A stretch of 64,000 nt of DNA from Tuberibacillus sp. Marseille-P3662. Its GTDB lineage: Bacteria > Bacillota > Bacilli > Bacillales > Sporolactobacillaceae. The stretch is from the NCBI RefSeq assembly GCF_900178005.1, contig NZ_FXBS01000004.1, positions 186,001 through 250,000 of the forward strand, read 5' to 3'. Shown one piece after another: positions 42,645 to 51,191 of the stretch. Each line of letters opens with the position of its first letter. Within the stretch, counting starts at the first letter, position 1. The translations under genes and the position numbers were made by a program. The notes under the pieces were generated by a model. The model was not told where the DNA came from. It did no database searches and was given only the letters and a program-made list of their open reading frames with translations.

Positions 42645-45572
42645 CTATAAACTGAGCTCGACAAATTCACCCGAATCCTCAATCTGACTTTCGTGACACG
42701 TCAAAATAATCATTTGATGCTGCTTAGAGAACTGCTTTAATAAGTCTAGCGTTTCCTGCCGACGCTGACGATCAAAATTGACCAGGCTGTCATCAATTAT
42801 CATCGGCATAGCCGTCTGTGTTTCAAACATTTGCCCAAGTGCCAATCTGAGACAGACATATAGCTGCTCCTTGGTACCACGGCTCAATTCTGAAACAAAC
42901 CTTTGTTCACCAGTGCTAGCCATAACATAAAAGCCATGGTTATCATCATATTGAACATTCTCATAGCGTCCATGTGTCACCATCTTAAAATAAGCTGATG
43001 TTTGCTTCAATAGATAAGGAAGTCTTTCCGTTTGATAGGTTCGCTTGGTTGTCTTTAAGAGCTGCAGCGCCGTTTGATAGACCGCCCACTCCTTGGCTCG
43101 ATGATTAAAACTGGCCTTAAGTTGTTCATAGTCATGCACTAATTCTGGATACGCTTCATTATCTTCCAAATACTTAATATCAGATTGTAAAGCCGTGCGT
43201 TGATCTTGTAATTCTTGAAGGTTTTGGTCAATATCACGAATGTCTTGTTCAATCATAGCTTGCGTTCGCTCTGACCACGTACCCTTAGCAAACCATTGTT
43301 CAATTTTCACCAATAGGGCTTCGGACCCTGCAGTCACTGTCATTTGTTGTTTTAATGCCTGCAGTCTCGTTTGTTGTTGCTGTTGTCGCTCTATGTGCCG
43401 GCCTTTTTCATGAAAAGCTTCCTCACTCTCAACACCCGCTTGAGCAAGCAATTGACGAATTTGGTCCTGATAATAACCGATTTTTTTCTGTAATCCAGCA
43501 ACGTCCTCTTCGTATTGCTCCAGAATAGCTTGCTGGTGTGACACATCACGCTCAGCAGCCTTGGCTGTCTCCAGCCATTGTTCAAGTCCGGCAGCATGGG
43601 CGTTGTCCATACTAATGCGCTGTCCAACTGTTTCCACGCCCTGTTTGAATTGCTGCAGCTGTTCCTCTAGTGACACCTTTTTGTTCTGATAGACCTCGAT
43701 TTGCATAAGCTGGCGCCGGCCCTCAGCCACCCAATCGTAAATATCCGGCAGCAAATCGATCGTCGTTGTCTGGGGAAAACCATGGTCCTGTAACCAGTGA
43801 TAAATCGCATGAAGAGCGTCGTTCAACTGTTGTTGATGGGTATCCAACTGCTCAAGGATCCGCTGATTGTGGTCTTGTTCGTCAGTAAATTGCTGTTGTA
43901 AGTGATCATATTCCACGCGAAGACGGCGGTCATTTTCTAGTAATTCTCTGTCCGTTGTCGATGGTGATGACGATGCCACTTCATTAAGTCGCCGCTGCCA
44001 ATCGTCGATTTGCTCCTGAGAGGTTGTCCACGTCTTTTTCAACCGGCCGAGTGCCATATAGCCCGCTAAAGCACCAGCCGCGATCACCGCAAACGCCAAA
44101 AGGCCAAAGACTCTATCAAGCTGTTGCCAGCCCAACCAACCACCAGCGATCGCTAACAAACTCAGAGTCACCGTAAGACTTTTCTGGGTCCGGGTGATAG
44201 CTTTTTGAAGTTGAGACGATCCCCTTGCCGTGTTAAGTTGGTGTTCTAGCCAATCCCGCTCAGCATGCGCGTCAGAATTGGACTGTGTGGCTTGTTCTAG
44301 TTGCTTGCGCTTTTCTTCAGTCAGCAGACGGCTTTTCAAGCTTGTCAGCCTGTCTTGTAAACGCTCTAATTGGGACGTGCTATTGTCTAGCTGCTGTTCC
44401 ACCAGTTCCTTTTTCTGTTCGAGGGTGTGCTTGTGCTGTAATACTTTTTGCAATTGATCCTTCGCTTCGATATGAATTTCAGCGTTCCGTATCGTCTCCT
44501 TCGTCCACTCAGGACCTAAGTGTTCCATGGTTGCTTGCAATGCTTGATTTTCATGAGCAAGTTGGTGGCTCACCTCATCCCGGTTGCGACGTGCCTGTTC
44601 AATGGTCGGCTGCTCAGACATCAACTGTTTGATCGCCGCTTCCTCGCGAAGGATGTCTGGATACGTCCGAATCATGTCGATCCGTTCCTTGATCCGATTA
44701 ATCTTATCTTGTTTCTCCGCTTGTTCACCTTCCAATGTCATGATGTTGGATCGCAATGACTCCAATTGTTCCAGACCTTGATCTGGAAACGTCTGCTTAG
44801 GCTGCTGATCAAGAGCCTGTTTGATGTCCTGCTGTTCGACTAATAAGGGGAGCACACTTTGATAGCGTTGGTACTGTAAGGCTTCTTCCTGCAACGCAGC
44901 ACGCCGCTCACGTAATTCCTGCTCACGCTCGCGCACGTTTTCCCATTCATTGATTTTCTCATCATACGTTTGCCGCTGTTTTTCCCAGTCCTTAAGCTGG
45001 CCCCGTTTATCATCCAGACTTTTCAGTTCTTGATTCATCATCGGGTTGCGACCGCCTGGCTTAAAGCGCTCGCCCATATGCTTGTCCAAAACACGTTCAA
45101 TTTGACTAATCCGTTCATTACCCATCATACCGGTGCTGAATAGATAATGATTCAAATCTTCGCTAGAGAGCTTTTCCAGGTGAGCAATCCCATCAATATC
45201 AAAGGCATAAATGTGTTGATACAGCGTTTGATTCATCCCCTGCAGCCATATTGCCAGCACATCTTCAGATTCAATCGAACCATTTTCCCGGAAAAGCGTT
45301 GCCCGGCCTTTGTTAATACCGGCATATCGCTCAATGATCACAGTCTCCCCTTCGATATCCACCGTCAATCGTCCACCGGATTGTTCTCGAATATAAGGAG
45401 AGAGCGTTGTTCGATGGGGAAAACCAAATAACATATGAATGATAAACGTCATCAGCGTCGTTTTCCCTGCCTCATTAGCCCCATAAATGGTATTGAACTG
45501 CGCCGACTGGAAGACGAAGCGTTGTTGGTGAAAATGACCGAACGCTTCCATATAAACCTCTTTGATTATCAA
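42645..45572 (-). CDS. yhaN: YhaN-type AAA/SMC-like ATPase (DNA repair)
   Basis: A 975-residue Rad50/SbcC-like protein. Walker A is near residues 30-38 (YGANEAGKTT). Long coiled coils with many Q, E and R run from about 160 to 830, interrupted near 470-510 by a hydrophobic hairpin (TVTLSLLAIAGGWLGW; LLAFAVIAAGALAGYMALG). The ABC signature (SRGTKEQL) and Walker B (MIIDDSLVNFD) are at the end. It would act with the Mre11-like YhaO at DNA breaks, possibly membrane-linked. The best start is TTG at 45572, overlapping the yhaO stop by 4 bp; the upstream in-frame region is inside yhaO. Confidence 0.92.
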   Translation of the reverse strand: MIIKEVYMEAFGHFHQQRFVFQSAQFNTIYGANEAGKTTLMTFIIHMLFGFPHRTTLSPYIREQSGGRLTVDIEGETVIIERYAGINKGRATLFRENGSIESEDVLAIWLQGMNQTLYQHIYAFDIDGIAHLEKLSSEDLNHYLFSTGMMGNERISQIERVLDKHMGERFKPGGRNPMMNQELKSLDDKRGQLKDWEKQRQTYDEKINEWENVREREQELRERRAALQEEALQYQRYQSVLPLLVEQQDIKQALDQQPKQTFPDQGLEQLESLRSNIMTLEGEQAEKQDKINRIKERIDMIRTYPDILREEAAIKQLMSEQPTIEQARRNRDEVSHQLAHENQALQATMEHLGPEWTKETIRNAEIHIEAKDQLQKVLQHKHTLEQKKELVEQQLDNSTSQLERLQDRLTSLKSRLLTEEKRKQLEQATQSNSDAHAERDWLEHQLNTARGSSQLQKAITRTQKSLTVTLSLLAIAGGWLGWQQLDRVFGLLAFAVIAAGALAGYMALGRLKKTWTTSQEQIDDWQRRLNEVASSSPSTTDRELLENDRRLRVEYDHLQQQFTDEQDHNQRILEQLDTHQQQLNDALHAIYHWLQDHGFPQTTTIDLLPDIYDWVAEGRRQLMQIEVYQNKKVSLEEQLQQFKQGVETVGQRISMDNAHAAGLEQWLETAKAAERDVSHQQAILEQYEEDVAGLQKKIGYYQDQIRQLLAQAGVESEEAFHEKGRHIERQQQQQTRLQALKQQMTVTAGSEALLVKIEQWFAKGTWSERTQAMIEQDIRDIDQNLQELQDQRTALQSDIKYLEDNEAYPELVHDYEQLKASFNHRAKEWAVYQTALQLLKTTKRTYQTERLPYLLKQTSAYFKMVTHGRYENVQYDDNHGFYVMASTGEQRFVSELSRGTKEQLYVCLRLALGQMFETQTAMPMIIDDSLVNFDRQRRQETLDLLKQFSKQHQMIILTCHESQIEDSGEFVELSL

Positions 45573-46813
45573 TCTAAAGCCCCCCCCTCTCCCGCTTGAC
45601 TTAATTGTTCGATTAACCACGCTTCGGCCTCATCGAGCACTTCCTGCTGTTCTTGCTGGTTGAGCGACGCCAGATAACGGCCCGCTCGTTTATGTTGATA
45701 TAGCGGCTCGAGCCAGTCATCAATCGTTTCCGTTGTGTCCCGCAACCGAACCAAATCGCCTAAAAAGTGATTGGTATTCTTTAACGCTTCCCGGTCATAT
45801 TCAGGGACGACAGCGTCATGACAATCCAAAATCCAGACAAAGTCCGGCGCCTCTTCTTCACCTTCATGTAGAGTATCGAGGAGATCCTGGAGGTGGTACG
45901 GTTCAAGCAGCAAGCGTTTGATCGGACTCGCCCCTGTCAGGGTTATGCGCGCAAGCACCCCTGTCTGCGGCTGTCTCAACTGTTCCTTAATCTGCTCAAG
46001 ATGCTCGCTCAGTTGTTCTGCCGTTTGTATTTGCGAGACATCGACGACAGGGTCAGTCCATTGAACATCATGGACCGGCAACCATTGAATAGCGGCTCCA
46101 TACTGATGATCTAGGTTGACAATATGAGCGCCTTTTTCCCCCGTTTCCTTAATGGATAAGCCTTGCGAACTTCCTGGATAGCAAACTGGTGGATCATCGT
46201 GGAGCATTTGCCTTTGATGAATGTGCCCAAGTGCCCAATAATCAAACTGTTTGTCCAACAAATCCTGCAAGTGGAAAGGCGCATACACATCATGATCATC
46301 CTGACCGTCTTCATGATAACCATGTAAAATACCGATATGGAAATCAGCATGATCCACTTTTTCATATGTATCAATCTTTCGTTGCTTCAGATGACGTTCC
46401 GGATAACTGAACCCGTATAAATGGACGGTGGTTCCCTCTTTTTGGAATGACTGGACCGACACATCCTCCGGAAACACATGAACGTTTTCAGGAAACGTCT
46501 GCTCTAGACGCTGATGCAATCCAAAGTCGTGATTCCCAAGCACCAGGTATACAGAGATGTCGTTCTTTGCCAGGCGTTGGAATTGTTTCTGTGCAAATCT
46601 CTGGGCCCGCAGTGACGGATGATGGCCGTCAAACAAGTCGCCGGCAATGACGACAAAATCAACTTTGTGTTCCACTGCTGCAGTGATCAGCTGCTGAAAG
46701 GCTGTGAATGTGCTTTGCCTAATGCGATGAGAAAGAGACTCGGGCACATGAGACAAGCCTTTAAACGGACGATCTAAGTGAAGATCAGCCGCATGTAAAA
46801 ATGTGACGCCCAT
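45569..46813 (-). CDS. yhaO: YhaO-type DNA repair exonuclease (Mre11/SbcD-like)
   Basis: A 414-residue calcineurin-like metallophosphoesterase. All five metal motifs are visible: HAADLHLDRPF (about 6-16), AGDLFDGHH (56-64), GNHDFG (96-101), LHGYHEDG (about 173-180) and GHIHQRQ (about 206-212). It is the nuclease partner of the ATPase YhaN, which overlaps it by 4 bp. It heads the minus-strand operon yhaO-yhaN-cssR-cssS-yhaM-yhaL. Confidence 0.94.
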   Translation of the reverse strand: MGVTFLHAADLHLDRPFKGLSHVPESLSHRIRQSTFTAFQQLITAAVEHKVDFVVIAGDLFDGHHPSLRAQRFAQKQFQRLAKNDISVYLVLGNHDFGLHQRLEQTFPENVHVFPEDVSVQSFQKEGTTVHLYGFSYPERHLKQRKIDTYEKVDHADFHIGILHGYHEDGQDDHDVYAPFHLQDLLDKQFDYWALGHIHQRQMLHDDPPVCYPGSSQGLSIKETGEKGAHIVNLDHQYGAAIQWLPVHDVQWTDPVVDVSQIQTAEQLSEHLEQIKEQLRQPQTGVLARITLTGASPIKRLLLEPYHLQDLLDTLHEGEEEAPDFVWILDCHDAVVPEYDREALKNTNHFLGDLVRLRDTTETIDDWLEPLYQHKRAGRYLASLNQQEQQEVLDEAEAWLIEQLSQAGEGGALD

Positions 46814-47099
46814 ATCCTAACACTCCCTCCTAATCATCTTTGATCCTATTTTATCATAAGCATGTCGTGCATTTCTTGGGTTGGAGGGATGGGATTCATG
46901 AGTTCATGGACAAGGTTAGACTGAAGATGAGCAAACGTCCACACTTATTTATTAGAAAATTTCTCTTGAACGGATCTTTTTCAAAGGATTATCATAGTTA
47001 TAATACGAATATATACAATATAGGACCATCGACTAATACCGCAACATCCGCCGATGCTATGCGTCGGTCAGAATATAGAAAATAAAGGAGCTGATGTTC
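46814..47099. other. Intergenic region upstream of yhaO and yhzD
   Basis: This 286-bp gap holds the divergent promoter regions. A -10-like ATAATACGAA stretch near 47000 and the imperfect hairpin CCGCCGATGC/GCGTCGGTC near 47050 were seen. An open frame from 46840 has no ribosome site and was not accepted. Confidence 0.4.
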
Positions 47100-47285
47100 A
47101 TGAGTCAATACATGTTAACCGTTTTTGATCCATCGGGAGAAACATTACTAAATGAAATGCTAGAGGCTTCAAGTGAAAATGAGGCTAAACAATTAGGTGA
47201 CAAAAGGTTACAAGAGAAACAATTTGGCCAGCACACCCACCGGTTAACGTCATCTGACGGTAAACTCGTTTTATTTCATCGGTAA
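47100..47285 (+). CDS. yhzD: YhzD-like small protein
   Basis: A 61-residue soluble protein beginning MSQYMLTVFDPSGETLLNEM and ending KLVLFHR. The pattern of a short beta-strand, a helix rich in E, A and K, then a C-terminal hairpin matches the YhzD family found next to yhaO in Bacillus. The start at 47100 is nine bases after AAAGGAG. Function unknown. Confidence 0.75.
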   Translation: MSQYMLTVFDPSGETLLNEMLEASSENEAKQLGDKRLQEKQFGQHTHRLTSSDGKLVLFHR

Positions 47286-47303
47286 ATAATGGAGGTGAGC
47301 ACC

Positions 47304-47765
47304 ATGACAGCAACCATTCATGATGATCCCTATATCTATGACCCTCATCCTCATGCGGCTGGTGTCCTTGTTTACTATCAAAGCAGGATTATTTTAGTTC
47401 GGCAGTATCGCGAGCCTGTGGATGCCAGCGTCTACGAATTGCCAGCAGGCGGGTGTGAAACCGGCGAGGCACCGGAAGATGGTGCACGCCGGGAGTTACG
47501 TGAAGAAACGGGACTCATCTGCGGAACGCTGCATCCATTGGGCGCGGTTTATTCTGATCCGTGTGTATCGAATCACGTCGCCCACCTCTTTTTCACCAAT
47601 GACATCATTGATGAAACGCAGCCCCAATTCGATGATGACGAGCAGTTAACTGTCCACCGATTCGAGCCTCAAATTATTTTAGATGCCATTAAAAACGGTG
47701 AGTGGAAAAGCGCTGAACTCGGGCACGCGCTTTTGCTTGCCAAATTGAATGGCTTTCTAGACTAG
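47304..47765 (+). CDS. NUDIX hydrolase
   Basis: A 153-residue hydrolase. The NUDIX box is complete: G-x5-E at GCETGEAPED, then REL, REE-x-GL at ARRELREETGL (about 47-68). The preceding RQYREPVDASVYELPAGG resembles ADP-ribose pyrophosphatase-type members (NudF group), which cleave ADP-ribose to AMP and ribose 5-phosphate. GGAGGTGAGC precedes the ATG at 47304, 18 bp after yhzD, so the two are probably co-transcribed. The exact substrate is not fixed by sequence. Confidence 0.88.
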   Translation: MTATIHDDPYIYDPHPHAAGVLVYYQSRIILVRQYREPVDASVYELPAGGCETGEAPEDGARRELREETGLICGTLHPLGAVYSDPCVSNHVAHLFFTNDIIDETQPQFDDDEQLTVHRFEPQIILDAIKNGEWKSAELGHALLLAKLNGFLD

Positions 47766-47811
47766 ACGGAACGCTCCGTTTCCGTTTCATTTAATAGAAA
47801 GGATTGAAGCA

Positions 47812-48276
47812 ATGAAAAAAATTGATCCCCGGGCGATCTTAGTGTGGCGGTGGAGCCAAGCGACTGTTGCTGCTATTTTTTGGCTGGTTACCATCGCCAT
47901 TTTGGTCGCCACATTTTATTTTGAGTGGCCAACATGGATTGATTTAATCCTCTTCGGTTGCTCTCTTGTCTATACGGGAGCCTTTGTCATCATATGGCCC
48001 AGACTTCGTTGGCGGCGTTGGAGTTACAGTGTCAATGATGAGGCTATTTTGATTAAGCATGGGGTCATCATCATCCAACAAACCATCGTACCCATGATTC
48101 GTATCCAGCACGTCGACCATGCTCAAGGGCCTTATCTCAGACGCTATCATTTAGCGACGATTAAAATCCATACAGCAGCGACCACCCATGAGATACCGGC
48201 ATTGCCCGAGACCGAAGCTTACCAGCTACGGGATCACATTGCCGCACTGATTAAGGTGAGTGATGAGGATGTCTGA
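47812..48276 (+). CDS. ydbS: PH-domain membrane protein YdbS-like
   Basis: A 154-residue protein with two transmembrane helices (about 18-36 and 42-60) and one bacterial PH (bPH2) domain at 65-145 (YSVNDEAILIKHGVIII; RIQHVDHAQGPYLRRYHLATIKIHT). Together with the next gene it matches the B. subtilis ydbS-ydbT pair, which is linked to resistance against some antimicrobial compounds. The two genes overlap. Confidence 0.85.
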   Translation: MKKIDPRAILVWRWSQATVAAIFWLVTIAILVATFYFEWPTWIDLILFGCSLVYTGAFVIIWPRLRWRRWSYSVNDEAILIKHGVIIIQQTIVPMIRIQHVDHAQGPYLRRYHLATIKIHTAATTHEIPALPETEAYQLRDHIAALIKVSDEDV

Positions 48277-49735
48277 GTCGTCTGATTTGAAAAAACTCCA
48301 TCCGCTAACCGTGGTTCTTAGGCTGACCGATTCAATCAAGCAAATTATTGTACCCATTATTTTGGCCATCATTTTAACATTCAAAGGGGATATCAGTGAC
48401 AGCAGCTGGAAAGATTGGATCCCTTCGCTTGTGATGGTCGGTCTGCTCTTTATTTATGTGATCTTTGGAGTCATTGAATGGCTGCGGTATCGGTATCGAT
48501 TTGAGGACGAACACATTTACGTGAAAAGGGGCGCCGTCATAAAAAGTGAACGATACGTCAGGTATAACCGTATCCAATCGGTGAGAACCCGTGCGAATGT
48601 ACTCCACCGGTTGTTCGGATTAGCCGCACTTGATATCGAAACGGCTGGTAGCCGCGGACGACCTGAAGTCACATTGCCCGCGATTACTAAGGATGAGGCC
48701 GATGTGATTAAAGCATTTGTCCATAACAAACAACAAACGAACATGGCATCATCAACAGATTCCCATGATAAGGAAAATTTAAAGCCTCCTGAGACCAAGA
48801 CCCTTTATCAATTAACGCTTAAAGAACAGGTGGTTGTCAGCTTGACATCATCTGCCGTCGGTCTCATTTTAGCGGGTTTCTTAGCGATCTATTCCCAGCT
48901 CAGCGATGTGATTCCTGAGGATACTTACACCTATTTATGGGGAACTGTTTTGCACACATCAGTCGTGTTCCTGATTGTGTTTATCATTCTATGTTTAGCT
49001 GTATTATGGGTGGTATCGGCCATTGTCATGTTCTTCCGTATGAAGGCTTTCAGCTTGACGGCCGATGAAAAAGAATGGGTGATCAAGAGAGGGATTCTTG
49101 AAAAAAAAGAACAGAAAATCCCAGTGCGCCGCGTTCAGGCGATCCGTATTACTGAAGGATTACTGCGGCAGCCGCTCGGCTATGCCACCATTTATGCAGA
49201 ATGTGCTTCAGGCAGCGGTGAACCCGGTAAAGGTGCTGGGACATCAGTGTTAGTCTATCCTTTGATTAAAAAAACAGACATTCCTAAGCTGGTTGGAAAC
49301 ATTATTCCGGCATTCAGTTATTCCCAAGAGATAACTGCGATCAGAAAAAACAGCCTATGGCTCAAACTATTTCGAGCAGCAACAGCTCCCGTCGTGATTA
49401 GCATTGTGCTGTCCATTCTATTCCCTTGGGGATGGCTGGCCTTTCTATCACTGCCGCTTGCGGTGCTTTACAGCTACTTATGTTATAAAGATAGCGGATT
49501 TGGGCAATCCAAGGAGCAACTCCTGTTCACCTTCCGAACCTTAGCTAAAACAACCGTCATTACTAAAAAACACTGCATCCAGGCCATGAGCCATTCATCA
49601 TCACCTATGCAAAAACGTTTTGACGCGGCAACCGCCCAATTTTCCGTCATGGCGTCTCTAGCGGGAAAAACATTCAAAGTCAGAGACTTACCGCGAAAAA
49701 CGGCTTATCATCTTTTGGATTGGTATCGCCCCTAG
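48269..49735 (+). CDS. ydbT: PH-domain membrane protein YdbT-like
   Basis: A 488-residue protein with three bPH2 domains by eye: about 60-150 (YRFEDEHIYVKRGAVI; RIQSVRTRANVLHRLFGLA), 255-345 (EWVIKRGILEKKEQKIPVRRVQAIRIT) and 400-485. Pairs of transmembrane helices precede each. It is the partner of YdbS, whose gene it overlaps by 8 bp; the start could also be ATG at 48263. The pair probably forms a membrane complex; the ligand of the PH domains is not known. Confidence 0.85.
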   Translation: MSESSDLKKLHPLTVVLRLTDSIKQIIVPIILAIILTFKGDISDSSWKDWIPSLVMVGLLFIYVIFGVIEWLRYRYRFEDEHIYVKRGAVIKSERYVRYNRIQSVRTRANVLHRLFGLAALDIETAGSRGRPEVTLPAITKDEADVIKAFVHNKQQTNMASSTDSHDKENLKPPETKTLYQLTLKEQVVVSLTSSAVGLILAGFLAIYSQLSDVIPEDTYTYLWGTVLHTSVVFLIVFIILCLAVLWVVSAIVMFFRMKAFSLTADEKEWVIKRGILEKKEQKIPVRRVQAIRITEGLLRQPLGYATIYAECASGSGEPGKGAGTSVLVYPLIKKTDIPKLVGNIIPAFSYSQEITAIRKNSLWLKLFRAATAPVVISIVLSILFPWGWLAFLSLPLAVLYSYLCYKDSGFGQSKEQLLFTFRTLAKTTVITKKHCIQAMSHSSSPMQKRFDAATAQFSVMASLAGKTFKVRDLPRKTAYHLLDWYRP

Positions 49736-49775
49736 ACGAAAAAGAGGCTGTGACAAAAGTATATGAGTCACAGAG

Positions 49776-49814
49776 TCATCCGAACTTTTCTATTAATCAG
49801 TTCGGATGATTTGT
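49776..49814 (+). terminator. Terminator after ydbT
   Basis: TCATCCGAAC and GTTCGGATGA form a perfect 10-bp stem with a T-rich tail, 40 bp after the ydbT stop. Confidence 0.75.
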
Positions 49815-49854
49815 TTAGAATAGTCATTCCTTCCTGTCATCGCTTCATCAAAAT

Positions 49855-49874
49855 ACTTCGCTTTCCGCGGGCAC
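49855..49874. repeat. Fragment of a dispersed Bacillaceae intergenic element
   Basis: ACTTCGCTTTCCGCGGGCAC is a string I recall from intergenic elements in many Bacillaceae genomes. Only about 20 bp is recognisable here. The remaining gap (49815-49959) shows nothing else. Confidence 0.35.
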
Positions 49875-49959
49875 TTACCCTAACTTGATATTAATGTGAC
49901 CTAATAACCATACTTGTCCTTTAAAACACAAAAAGGAAACCCTTGACTCAATCAAGGGT

Positions 49960-50796
49960 TCAAATCTGCTTGCGCATTTGTTTACGGAACACTTCCTTAA
50001 CCATATAGCCGACACCATTCATGTCATTAGACCGCGTCACCCATTCTGCTGCATCTTTGACCTCTTTCGGGGCATTTTGCATCGCGACACCGAGACCTGC
50101 TTTAGCGATCATTTCCGTGTCATTATAATCATTGCCGACCGCAACGGTTTCACTTAATGAAAATCCTAGATGTTGAGCTAAGTAGACGAGCGCATTGTAC
50201 TTAGATGTCCCTAATTGTGTCAGCGTCAAATTGTAATCATCTTCGGCTTGAACATGAATTTCTGGAAAATAATCATTGATGGCCATCGTGATATCCTCTT
50301 TATCCTCATTATATAATGTGAGACTCAGTTCGGTTGCATCATCGCGATGATCCATTAAGTATTCCGACAACGAATCAACGTAAGTCACAGGATAAAATGG
50401 TGATTCGTTGAGACCCACCGTCATCTTAGCAATTAAATTTTTTTGTTTCGGTTTGTTACTAACCGCTAACCTTTCGTGCGAGACGCGGATTTGGCACGGG
50501 TAGGTTTCCAGAAACTCAACCAACTGCTTAACAATTTCATAATCAATTTTGTTCGTATAGATCGGTTCATCAATGGCATCTGACGCGAACGCCCCATTGT
50601 GGGTGATAATGGGATTATCAATTTTGAGTGCTTTCGCCACCTTTGCCGCCGAATGAAAATGCCGTTCTGAGACCAACGTTACAGCGACACCTTTTTCCTT
50701 CGCATAAGCCACGGCCTCTTTTGTTTCCTTGTCTAATCGGTTATTACTTCCCAAAAGGGTGCCATCGATGTCCAGTGCTAGTAAGCGATAAACCAA
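49960..50796 (-). CDS. yhaX: Cof-type HAD phosphatase, YhaX-like
   Basis: A 278-residue HAD hydrolase with a C2 cap. Motif I is LDIDGTLLG near residues 7-15, motif II the Ser of TLVSERHF, and motif IV GNDYNDTEMI near 220. The middle CQIRVSHERLAVSN stretch resembles B. subtilis YhaX. Such enzymes dephosphorylate sugar phosphates or flavin intermediates. The start is TTG at 50796, seven bases after AAGGGGG; the frame continues upstream to 50952, but that part is not conserved-looking and contains a NagR-like site. Symbol tentative. Confidence 0.8.
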   Translation of the reverse strand: MVYRLLALDIDGTLLGSNNRLDKETKEAVAYAKEKGVAVTLVSERHFHSAAKVAKALKIDNPIITHNGAFASDAIDEPIYTNKIDYEIVKQLVEFLETYPCQIRVSHERLAVSNKPKQKNLIAKMTVGLNESPFYPVTYVDSLSEYLMDHRDDATELSLTLYNEDKEDITMAINDYFPEIHVQAEDDYNLTLTQLGTSKYNALVYLAQHLGFSLSETVAVGNDYNDTEMIAKAGLGVAMQNAPKEVKDAAEWVTRSNDMNGVGYMVKEVFRKQMRKQI

Positions 50797-50919
50797 GGTA
50801 ATCCCCCTTTTTTCCGTATAAGTATGTTCAGGCCTTCTGTTAAATGATATGTCCGGCAAGCAGGAAATAGAACAGGCAATGACCAAATTTCTCCAAAGTA
50901 TTATACGAGGAAATTCAAT

Positions 50920-50936
50920 ATAGTTGTCTATACCAA
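50920..50936. promoter_or_regulatory. Candidate NagR (dre) operator
   Basis: The minus strand reads TTGGTATAGACAACTAT. This resembles the TGGTCTAGACCA-type dre sites bound by NagR/DasR (GntR family), known from amino-sugar genes. It lies about 270 bp before the GlcNAc-type PTS gene and 125 bp before the HAD gene. Confidence 0.5.
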
Positions 50937-51016
50937 AACTTGAAATAATCATGGATTCATAACATTAAATCCGTAAATACCAAGAACTTTGTCTGGATAA
51001 AAAGGCCTCCCTCTAA

Positions 51017-51028
51017 ATGTCTAGACAT
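51017..51028. promoter_or_regulatory. Palindrome, possible second NagR site
   Basis: ATGTCTAGACAT is a perfect 12-bp palindrome sharing the TCTAGA core of dre sites, 70 bp upstream of the predicted -10. Confidence 0.4.
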
Positions 51029-51057
51029 CTATATTATCTTGTGCTACCATGCCATTA

Positions 51058-51071
51058 AGAAAGCGATAACA
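51058..51071 (+). promoter_or_regulatory. cre-like site upstream of the PTS gene
   Basis: AGAAAGCGATAACA differs from the cre consensus TGWNANCGNTNWCA only at the first base. It lies just upstream of the predicted -35 region, so CcpA could repress or activate. Confidence 0.55.
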
Positions 51072-51191
51072 TCGAAAATCATTTCGCCCTGAGTGATATA
51101 ATTAAGGACGTGATAAATGAGTGGGTATTGATTGAGAATAGATGTCATACAACCCGAGTCATTTGGACTAATTAAATAAGGAGGTTTTAAC

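Larger units (their letters stand above)
50797..51191. other. Regulatory gap between the HAD gene and the PTS gene
   Basis: This 395-bp divergent region contains a NagR-type site (50920-50936), a 12-bp palindrome (51017-51028), a cre-like site (51058-51071) and a TATAAT -10 (51097-51102) for the PTS gene. No gene was found in it. Confidence 0.6.

Noticed and set aside
44230-44781. Plus-strand frames opposite yhaN rich in Cys and Ser
   Set aside because: They are antisense to the coiled-coil region of yhaN, where Q/E/K codons give Cys/Ser-rich shadows.
46840-47085. 81-codon frame upstream of yhzD
   Set aside because: No ribosome site, no recognisable protein pattern, and it covers the promoter region of two divergent genes.
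50797-50952. N-terminal extension of the YhaX-like protein
   Set aside because: The extra 52 codons do not look like a HAD N-terminus and have no ribosome site; TTG at 50796 follows AAGGGGG.
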